Shown: positions 1 through 4,521 of the stretch, one piece after another
How the letters are laid out: the number at the start of each line of letters is the position of its first letter
Position numbering within the stretch: the first letter of the stretch is position 1
Source: Lysobacterales bacterium
Lineage (GTDB): Bacteria; Pseudomonadota; Gammaproteobacteria; Xanthomonadales; Xanthomonadaceae
Assembly (NCBI GenBank): GCA_015655035.1
Contig: JAATFS010000478.1
Location: 1-5,500, forward strand
DNA: 5,500 bases
Direction: 5' to 3'
Notes under the pieces: generated by a model
Seen by the model: the letters and a program-made list of their open reading frames with translations, nothing else
Told to the model about the DNA's origin: nothing
Database searches by the model: none
Program-made: the position numbers and the translations under genes

Positions 1-206
1 AAGAAGTCCCCGGCTGCGATCATGCGCTGGAACTCCTCGGCCGAGACGAAGTGGTAGTGCTCGGCATGGCGTTCGCCGGGCCGCGGCGCGCGCGAGGTGA
101 AGGAGATCGACAGCGCAATCTGCGGGTCTCGCGCCAGGGTGGCGTTGACGATGCTGCTCTTGCCGGCGCCGGAGGGCGCTGCGACGATGTAGAGGGTGCC
201 GCGCAT
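1..206 (-). CDS. gmk: Guanylate kinase, N-terminal part (runs off left edge)
   Basis: Guanylate kinase transfers phosphate from ATP to GMP to give GDP in the cytosol, an essential step in guanine nucleotide supply. The visible 68 codons begin MRGTLYIVAAPSGAGKSS, with the P-loop GAGKSS at residues 13-18. Next come SFTSRAPRPGE (about 35-45), which is the GMP-binding segment with its conserved Ser and Arg residues, and HYHFVSAEEF (about 50-59), where the family has a GMP-contacting Tyr. The start is the ATG at 206-204; no closer in-frame alternative fits the family's N-terminus. The missing C-terminal two thirds (the family is about 200 residues) lie left of the window. In many proteobacteria gmk is followed by rpoZ and spoT, which would be outside this window. 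The match to Xanthomonas-type guanylate kinase is strong. Confidence 0.96.
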   Translation of the reverse strand, partial: MRGTLYIVAAPSGAGKSSIVNATLARDPQIALSISFTSRAPRPGERHAEHYHFVSAEEFQRMIAAGDF

Positions 207-343
207 AGGTTTTGTTCTGGCCTGGGTGGCGGGCGGGTACACAGACAAACGTCGCTGCGTGCTCCGCTGGCTGGCGCGCGGCACAGATGCGCCGCCCCGC
301 TGCCTTCACCTTGACAGGCCCCACGTCGGGAGAAAGGCAGGCG

Positions 344-352
344 ATTCTAGCA
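344..352 (-). promoter_or_regulatory. Possible extended -10 promoter element for gmk
   Basis: Read on the minus strand, 352 to 344 is TGCTAGAAT. This is a TGn extension followed by TAGAAT, one mismatch from the sigma-70 consensus TATAAT. It would place transcription initiation near 337 and leave a leader of about 130 bases before the gmk ATG. No convincing -35 element sits 16-18 bases upstream, which extended -10 promoters can tolerate. It is the best promoter-like sequence I can see in the gap, but is based on motif reading alone. Confidence 0.3.
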
Positions 353-441
353 GCTGCCCCGCCCTGCGCGTGCCCTTGCGCCACGGCGCCGCCCCGCGGC
401 CATCTTGTCGCAGCAGGCGGGGACGGCACTGCCCGTGTCAC

Positions 442-463
442 CGGGCGCTGCACGCGGCGCCCG
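442..463 (-). terminator. GC-rich hairpin after the amidase stop, possible terminator
   Basis: CGGGCGC (442-448) and GCGCCCG (457-463) form a perfect 7-bp inverted repeat around an 8-base loop. It begins nine bases past the amidase stop codon in that gene's direction of transcription. There is no T-run after it on the minus strand, so it is not a classical intrinsic terminator. It could act as a 3'-end stabilising stem, or be chance structure in GC-rich DNA. Confidence 0.3.
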
Positions 464-472
464 CTGCCGGCC

Positions 473-1549
473 TCAGCGCGGCTTGCGTGGCGGGAAGATC
501 CCGCGCGGGATCCGCACGTGGATGCCCTGGCGACCATCGACCACCTGGCTGACGCCGAAGTCGGCCGCAACGCTCATCAGCGAATAGGCGTCGTTGCGCG
601 ACAGCCGCTGCTGCTCGGTCAGCAGTTCCAGCATGTCCAGCGAAGCGTTGCGCATCGCCACGTTCAGGTCCTCGTCGAAGCCGTGCACGATCCAGCAATC
701 GGGCGCCTCCAGCAACGGCGAGGGAAACTGGAAGTCCTTGCGCAGGATCACCTGGAACATCACATCCAGCGAGGCCTCGATCGCGGTGCCGCTGATTTCG
801 CCGTCGCCCTGCGAGATGTGCGGATCGCCGATCGAGAACAGCGCGCCATCGACCTGCACCGGATAGAACATGGTGCTGCCGGCACCGATGCGCCAGTTGT
901 CGATGTTGCCGCCATGCGCACCCGGGGGAATGGTACTGACGCGCCCATGCACATCGGGCGCGACTCCGGCCGTGCCCAAATGCGGGCGGACCGGGATGCG
1001 TATCCCTTCCAATGCCGTCTGGCGCTGGCACTCCGGACAGTCGGTGATCGTGCCCGGCATCTCGTACTTGCCAGGAAAATCGTAGGCATACAGCGCGCTG
1101 GCGTTTTGCGAGTTCTCGTCGATCTCGTAGATGGTCACGCGTTCGCGCTCATCGAACTCCTTGTACAGATAGCCCCAGTTGGCGGCCAGATTGGAGCCGT
1201 AGCGCAGCCGTGGCCGCATATGCAGATAGCGCACCTCGAGCATGTCGCCGGGCTTGGCGCCTTCGACATGGATCGGCCCGGTCATGATGTGCACGCCCGG
1301 GTTGCGGTCGGCTGGATCGACTTCGCGGAAGATCCGCTGGATCCGCGCATCCATCATCAGCTCGGGCGCATCGCCGGCATGATGGGTAATGGCCTCGGCC
1401 TGAATGAAGTCGCCACTCTTGACTCGCAGCACAGGTGCCAGCGCCGGATCGAAGTAACCCCAGTGGATGGTTTCCGGAGTCGCCTCGAGCCGGTGCAGTT
1501 CGCCGGAGGTGACCGTATCGGGACTTGCCAGTGCTGTCGAAGTACTCAA
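473..1549 (-). CDS. Acetamidase/formamidase family amide hydrolase
   Basis: The product belongs to the FmdA/AmdA family of cytosolic enzymes that hydrolyse short amides (formamide, acetamide) to the carboxylate plus ammonia. Family signatures, numbered from the chosen TTG start, are GVHIMTGPI (about 85-93) followed by a GAKPGD turn, GGNIDNWRIGAGS (213-225), and GALFSIGDPHISQGDGE (235-251) leading into GTAIEAS. The C-terminus, around SVAADFGVSQVVD (327-339), is also typical. The protein is 358 residues; well-known family members are about 400 and shorter ones about 300. The first in-frame ATG lies inside the conserved domain, so the start must be non-ATG. TTG at 1549-1547 has AGGAG six bases upstream. 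A GTG at 1711 would add 54 residues of weakly biased codons with no family match, and I reject it. Two CPXC-type cysteines (CPEC, about 171-174) could bind metal, but this is a guess. The gene is divergent from the RutA-like operon. The family is certain; the natural substrate is not known. Confidence 0.9.
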   Translation of the reverse strand: MSTSTALASPDTVTSGELHRLEATPETIHWGYFDPALAPVLRVKSGDFIQAEAITHHAGDAPELMMDARIQRIFREVDPADRNPGVHIMTGPIHVEGAKPGDMLEVRYLHMRPRLRYGSNLAANWGYLYKEFDERERVTIYEIDENSQNASALYAYDFPGKYEMPGTITDCPECQRQTALEGIRIPVRPHLGTAGVAPDVHGRVSTIPPGAHGGNIDNWRIGAGSTMFYPVQVDGALFSIGDPHISQGDGEISGTAIEASLDVMFQVILRKDFQFPSPLLEAPDCWIVHGFDEDLNVAMRNASLDMLELLTEQQRLSRNDAYSLMSVAADFGVSQVVDGRQGIHVRIPRGIFPPRKPR

Positions 1550-1555
1550 CTGCCG

Positions 1556-1560
1556 CTCCT
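1556..1560 (-). promoter_or_regulatory. Shine-Dalgarno deciding the amidase TTG start
   Basis: On the minus strand 1560-1556 reads AGGAG, followed by six bases and then TTG at 1549-1547. No other in-frame ATG, GTG or TTG ahead of the conserved domain was seen with a ribosome-binding site this good. The site is the main reason for placing the amidase start here rather than at the upstream GTG (1711). Confidence 0.6.
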
Positions 1561-1772
1561 GTAGTTGCCAAGGTTGCTCGGAAGCAAGGGTGCTCGAACC
1601 GGTTCTGTCGGCGATGAGGCTCGCGATGCCGGCCAGGGCAAGGTAGCAATCTGCCGCGACCTGCTTCTTGCTCGGCCGCGCATCAAATGTTGGACGCCCG
1701 GCAGCGCGCACCTGCGGTGGCGGCGATCAAGTTTTCAGGCATCACCGCGCAAGCAGCGGCGCACGCCATCGC

Positions 1773-1778
1773 TAGTAT
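1773..1778 (+). promoter_or_regulatory. Possible -10 element for the RutA-like operon
   Basis: TAGTAT matches TATAAT at four of six positions, including the leading TA and final AT. It would place initiation at about 1785, at the left edge of the 16-bp palindrome. No good -35 hexamer was found 16-18 bases upstream (CAAGCA is the sequence at the 17-base spacing). The call rests largely on its position relative to the palindrome. Confidence 0.25.
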
Positions 1779-1784
1779 CGAGAG

Positions 1785-1800
1785 CGCGAATGCATTCGCG
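1785..1800. promoter_or_regulatory. Perfect 16-bp palindrome, candidate operator
   Basis: CGCGAATGCATTCGCG is identical to its own reverse complement over all 16 bases, with its centre between 1792 and 1793. It ends 22 bases before the ATG of the RutA-like gene and 10 bases before its ribosome-binding site. A perfect dyad at this place is what a dimeric repressor of the TetR, GntR or MarR type would bind near a transcription start. It does not look like the RutR operator as I remember it. A role as an mRNA leader hairpin is possible but less likely, because the centre leaves no loop. Confidence 0.5.
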
Positions 1801-1822
1801 ACCACACTGCGGAGGGAGTGCG

Positions 1823-2941
1823 ATGGATGAGACCGATAGCTCGACGACCACCACCGGACTGCCGTCCGACCGGGGCGGCAAGGATCTGGGCGTGTTCATG
1901 CCGATGGCCAATGGCGGCTGGATCCTGTCCTCCACTACGCCCACGCTCGATGGCTCGTACGCCTACAACAGGCAGGTCGCGCGGTTGGCCGAGCAAGGCG
2001 GGTTGGACTTCATCATGGCAATGGCCAAGTGGCGCGGCTTCGGTGGACATACCGAGCATTGGCGACGTTCGCTGGAATCGCAGCTGCTGATGGCAGCGCT
2101 GGCCGAGGCCACGCAGCGGGTCAAGGTATGGGCCACGGTGCATACGCTGCTGCAGAATCCGGCGGTCACCGCCAAGATGATCGCCACGCTGGACCATATT
2201 AGCGGTGGCCGCGCCGGGCTGAACGTGGTCACCGGTTCGTTCAAGGACGAGTTCGAACAGATGGGCGCGTGGCGCGAGGATGTCGATCACGACCAACGCT
2301 ACGATCTGGCCGACGAGTGGGTGCAAGTGGTCAAGCGATTGTGGACCGAGCCAACGGTGAATTTCGATGGCCGCTATTTCCAGATGAAGGACTGCCAGTC
2401 CGACCCCAAGCCGCTGGCGCATCCGCATCCGTTCCTGGTCTGCGCCGGCACCTCGCCCAAGGGCATGCAATTCACCGTCGACCGGATGGATGCGATCTTC
2501 CTCGGCGGCAGCGACCTGGCCGACCTCACCGCCAAGAGTCGCCAGGCCAAGGCGATGGCGGCCGCAAGCGGCCGCAGCATCAAGACCTATTCGATGATCA
2601 ACCTGGTACTGGGCGACACCGACAGCGATGCGCAGGCGCGCGAAGCTCGCTATCGCGACGGATTCGATGAAGGTGCCTTCCACGGCATGTTGCGCGCCTA
2701 TGGTTTTCTGGACGCGGAGATCGGCAAGGAGAACGCCTTCACGCGCAAGGCGCGCACAGGTTTCATCGCCGAGCACGTGGTGGGTGCGCCCGCCACGGTC
2801 AGCGCGCACCTGATCCGCATGCTCAACGAATGCCAACTCGACGGATTGATGCTGATCTTCCCGGACTACCTGGAGGGCCTGCCGCTGTTCAGCGCACAGA
2901 TCCTGCCGCGGTTGCGCGCGCGCTTTCCGGAGCGGGCCTGA
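1823..2941 (+). CDS. RutA-like flavin-dependent (luciferase-family) monooxygenase
   Basis: A 372-residue luciferase-like TIM-barrel monooxygenase, expected to use reduced FMN and O2 in the cytosol. It resembles RutA, which opens the uracil ring; RutA of E. coli is about the same length. Shared blocks include GVFMPMANGGW (23-33), RGFGGHTEHW (71-80), HISGGRAGLNVVTGS (125-139), DEFEQMG (142-148), QRYDLADEWVQVVKRLW (158-174) and VCAGTSPKGM (206-215). N134, E143 and R159-Y160 fall at positions that contact FMN in RutA. The C-terminus (FPDYLEGLPLF) also fits. The start is ATG 1823, preceded by GGAGGGAG at 1811-1818. A longer frame open from 1565 encodes nothing family-like upstream. It is followed after one base by the isochorismatase-fold gene, the same order as rutA-rutB. 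Subfamily placement is firm. Uracil as substrate is unproven: related enzymes act on other heterocycles or haloaromatics, and rutC-rutG are not visible. Confidence 0.92.
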   Translation: MDETDSSTTTTGLPSDRGGKDLGVFMPMANGGWILSSTTPTLDGSYAYNRQVARLAEQGGLDFIMAMAKWRGFGGHTEHWRRSLESQLLMAALAEATQRVKVWATVHTLLQNPAVTAKMIATLDHISGGRAGLNVVTGSFKDEFEQMGAWREDVDHDQRYDLADEWVQVVKRLWTEPTVNFDGRYFQMKDCQSDPKPLAHPHPFLVCAGTSPKGMQFTVDRMDAIFLGGSDLADLTAKSRQAKAMAAASGRSIKTYSMINLVLGDTDSDAQAREARYRDGFDEGAFHGMLRAYGFLDAEIGKENAFTRKARTGFIAEHVVGAPATVSAHLIRMLNECQLDGLMLIFPDYLEGLPLFSAQILPRLRARFPERA

Positions 2942-2942
2942 C

Positions 2943-3599
2943 ATGGCCGCGTCCTGGCAAGCACCGTTGGTGGACGCCGCCGCGCTGGCACCGATGATCG
3001 TGCCGGCTCGCACGGCGCTGCTGGTAATCGATGTGCAGTGCGACTTTGCTGCGGAATCCGGAAAACTCGGCCGCGCCGGGGTGGACATGGCGCCGCTATG
3101 GCCGGCCCAGGCCAACCTGGAGCGGTTGCTTCCAGCCGCGCGCGCCGCAGGTGCAAGCGTGGTGCTGGCGCGCTTGGTGACACGTGCGGAAACCGACGGG
3201 GTGGCGTTGCGCCAGCTGTATCGGCGACAGGGCCAGAACGAGGACGCGCTGGCGCTGTGCCGCGCCGGTACCGCAGGCGCGGATTACCATCGCATTCGCG
3301 CTGAGCCGGGCGATATCGAGGTCGAGAAGCCGCTGTATTCGTGTTTCCACGGTACCGGGCTGGGGGCGCGGCTGCGGGTGCGCGGGGTGGATACGCTGGT
3401 GGTGTGCGGGTTCACCAGCGAGTGTTGTGTGGAGGCGAGTGTGCGCAGTGCATTCGAACGCGACTTCCATGTGTTCGTGGTTGCTGATGCGTGCGCTAGT
3501 TATGAGGTGGAGCTGCATTTGAATGCGTTGCGCAGTTTGTCGTTGCACTATGGGTTGTTGGTGGAGAGCGAGGCTGTGCTGCGCTGTTGGCAGTTTTGA
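2943..3599 (+). CDS. Isochorismatase-fold cysteine hydrolase (RutB-like)
   Basis: A 218-residue hydrolase of the isochorismatase-like fold, a cysteine amidohydrolase family that includes RutB (ureidoacrylate amidohydrolase), nicotinamidase and N-carbamoylsarcosine amidase. The expected catalytic triad is visible: D30 in LLVIDVQCDF, K129 in EVEKPLYSCF, and C162 in GFTSECCVEAS, followed by the helix VRSAF and the strand VFVVADACAS. The preceding residue, C161, is also Cys, where E. coli RutB has Val. The ATG lies one base after the upstream stop (TGA-C-ATG) with GGAG ten bases upstream inside the previous gene, so the two are almost certainly one transcript. By analogy with RutA/RutB it would hydrolyse the acyclic product made by its neighbour. 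About the last 80 codons switch to G/T-ending codons (TTG, GTG, TGT, AGT), unlike the start of the gene. Family is certain, substrate is inferred. Confidence 0.92.
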   Translation: MAASWQAPLVDAAALAPMIVPARTALLVIDVQCDFAAESGKLGRAGVDMAPLWPAQANLERLLPAARAAGASVVLARLVTRAETDGVALRQLYRRQGQNEDALALCRAGTAGADYHRIRAEPGDIEVEKPLYSCFHGTGLGARLRVRGVDTLVVCGFTSECCVEASVRSAFERDFHVFVVADACASYEVELHLNALRSLSLHYGLLVESEAVLRCWQF

Positions 3600-3634
3600 C
3601 TGGCGTCTCTTTCCGAGGAGGGTTGCTCTAGTTG

Positions 3635-3664
3635 CAACAGCAACAGCAACAGCCACAGCAACAG
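3635..3664. repeat. CAACAG hexanucleotide tandem repeat, five units
   Basis: Five consecutive hexamers fill 3635-3664: CAACAG three times, then CCACAG (one substitution), then CAACAG. On the other strand this reads CTGTTG. The repeat lies in the 127-base gap between two convergent stop codons, so it is not part of a protein here. Frames crossing it would encode simple Thr-Ala or Gln-Gln runs. Short tandem repeats of this kind can vary in copy number between strains by replication slippage. Confidence 0.8.
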
Positions 3665-3684
3665 CGGGGCTGTGCGGATTGTTT
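3661..3684 (+). terminator. Weak intrinsic-terminator-like hairpin after the RutB-like gene
   Basis: ACAGC (3661-3665) pairs with GCTGT (3669-3673) around a GGG loop; alternatively CACAGC (3654-3659) pairs with GCTGTG (3669-3674) around a nine-base loop. The stem is followed by CGGA and then TTGTTTT (3679-3684 region), a broken T-run. It lies about 60 bases after the RutB-like stop, so it could end that transcript. The stem is short and the T-run interrupted, so I rate it low. On the minus strand no comparable T-run follows the stem. Confidence 0.3.
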
Positions 3685-3726
3685 TGGGGACTGGGCGGCG
3701 GTTGCTATGGCGTGGTCGTGACTCCT

Positions 3727-4521
3727 TTACCCTCCAAAGACCATCGATACCATGCTCAGCGAGCTGTGTTGCAGGTAGTCGCTTTCCAGGCGTACCGGTT
3801 CGGACGGCGCGCGCGCGCCTAGGATGTACAGCAGGGGCCAGAAGTGGTCGGGGGTGGGGGCGGCCAGGCGGGCGTCTTCGCCTTGGCTGGCGAACTCGAT
3901 GACGTGCTGGGGCCGGTCTTCGCGCACTGCGGTGCAGATGTAGTCGTGGAATCGCTTGGCCCATGGGTACGGGGGCGAGTCGGGTGAACTCCAGTCCATG
4001 CGTGGCAGGTTGTGGACGATGTTGCCGGTGCCGATGATCAGTACGCCTTCCTCGCGCAAGGCAGCCAGGCGCTGGCCCAGTTCGAACCGCTGCGCGGGAC
4101 GTAGGTCGACGTCCATGCTCAGTTGCACGACCGGGATGTCGGCGGCGGCATAGGCATGGACCAGTACCGACCAGCAGCCGTGGTCCAGCCCCCAGTTGTT
4201 CTGGTCCAGGGTCACCGGCAGCGGTGCGAGCAGTGTGTGTATGCGCTCGGCCAGCGCCGGATCGCCAGGGGCCGGGTAGCGCACGTCGAACAGCGCCTGC
4301 GGAAAGGCGCCGAAATCGTGAATGGTCTTGGGCGCCGGCATCGCGGTGACGGCGGTGCCCCGGGTCAGCCAATGGGCCGATACGCACAGGATCGCGCGCG
4401 GACGCGGCAACTGCCGGCCGATCGCTTGCCAGTCGCGGGTGACGGCGTTGTCGTCAATCGCGTTCATCGGACTGCCATGGCCGAAGAACACCAGCGGCAT
4501 GCGCTGCGCAGGCTTGTTCAT
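3727..4521 (-). CDS. ygiD: YgiD/LigB-family class III extradiol dioxygenase (4,5-DOPA dioxygenase type)
   Basis: A 264-residue member of the LigB superfamily, close to YgiD/DODA, which cleaves catechol-type rings (L-DOPA in vitro) next to the hydroxyls using a metal ion and O2. Four conserved histidines fit the family's metal and active-site set: H15 in FFGHGSPMNAID, H50 in SAHW, H170 in GNIVHNL and H226 in TPDHFWPL. The block NWGLDHGCWSVL (109-120) with H114 is also typical, as is HDFGAFPQALF (68-78). Length matches the family (about 260-270). The ATG at 4521-4519 has GGAG five bases upstream and overlaps the upstream stop as ATGA, giving translational coupling to the Rieske gene. The same frame stays open far upstream, but nothing there fits the family. 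The DOPA name reflects homology; the Rieske partner suggests another dihydroxylated aromatic as the natural substrate. Confidence 0.93.
   Translation of the reverse strand: MNKPAQRMPLVFFGHGSPMNAIDDNAVTRDWQAIGRQLPRPRAILCVSAHWLTRGTAVTAMPAPKTIHDFGAFPQALFDVRYPAPGDPALAERIHTLLAPLPVTLDQNNWGLDHGCWSVLVHAYAAADIPVVQLSMDVDLRPAQRFELGQRLAALREEGVLIIGTGNIVHNLPRMDWSSPDSPPYPWAKRFHDYICTAVREDRPQHVIEFASQGEDARLAAPTPDHFWPLLYILGARAPSEPVRLESDYLQHSSLSMVSMVFGG

Larger units (their letters stand above)
1550..1822. promoter_or_regulatory. Divergent intergenic control region
   Basis: These 273 bases separate the 5' ends of the amidase (leftward) and the RutA-like oxygenase (rightward), so both promoters must lie here or inside the flanking genes. 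Besides the palindrome at 1785-1800 there is a 10-bp palindrome GAACCGGTTC at 1596-1605 and a small inverted repeat TTGCT/AGCAA at 1574-1587, both just upstream of the amidase start. The 8-mer TTGCTCGG occurs twice (1574-1581 and 1668-1675). Frames reading through this stretch use mixed, rare codons and give no recognisable protein, so I treat it as non-coding. No regulator gene lies in the window. Confidence 0.6.

Noticed and set aside
311..316. A perfect TTGACA on the plus strand as a -35 box
   Set aside because: No -10-like hexamer lies 16-18 bases downstream, and any transcript would run antisense into the amidase.
212..1564. A 450-codon plus-strand open frame opposite the amidase
   Set aside because: It lies antisense to a gene with clear family motifs, shows no recognisable domain, and is the kind of open frame expected on the opposite strand of GC-rich, codon-biased DNA.
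1668..1675. Second copy of TTGCTCGG (first at 1574-1581) as a possible direct-repeat binding site
   Set aside because: An 8-mer twice at about 94 bases spacing is weak evidence; it could easily be chance, so it is only mentioned within the control region.
1565..1822. An N-terminal extension of the RutA-like protein (86 extra codons)
   Set aside because: ATG 1823 has a strong GGAGGGAG site and gives a RutA-sized protein; the upstream residues match nothing and cover the palindrome.
2558..2577. Tandem 10-bp repeat GCGGCCGCAA/GCGGCCGCAG
   Set aside because: It lies inside the RutA-like coding sequence and simply encodes an Ala/Ser/Gly/Arg stretch with GC-rich codons.
1772..3115. A 447-codon minus-strand open frame opposite the RutA-like gene
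   Set aside because: Same reason: antisense shadow of a well-supported gene, rich in His, Arg and Gln, with no family resemblance.
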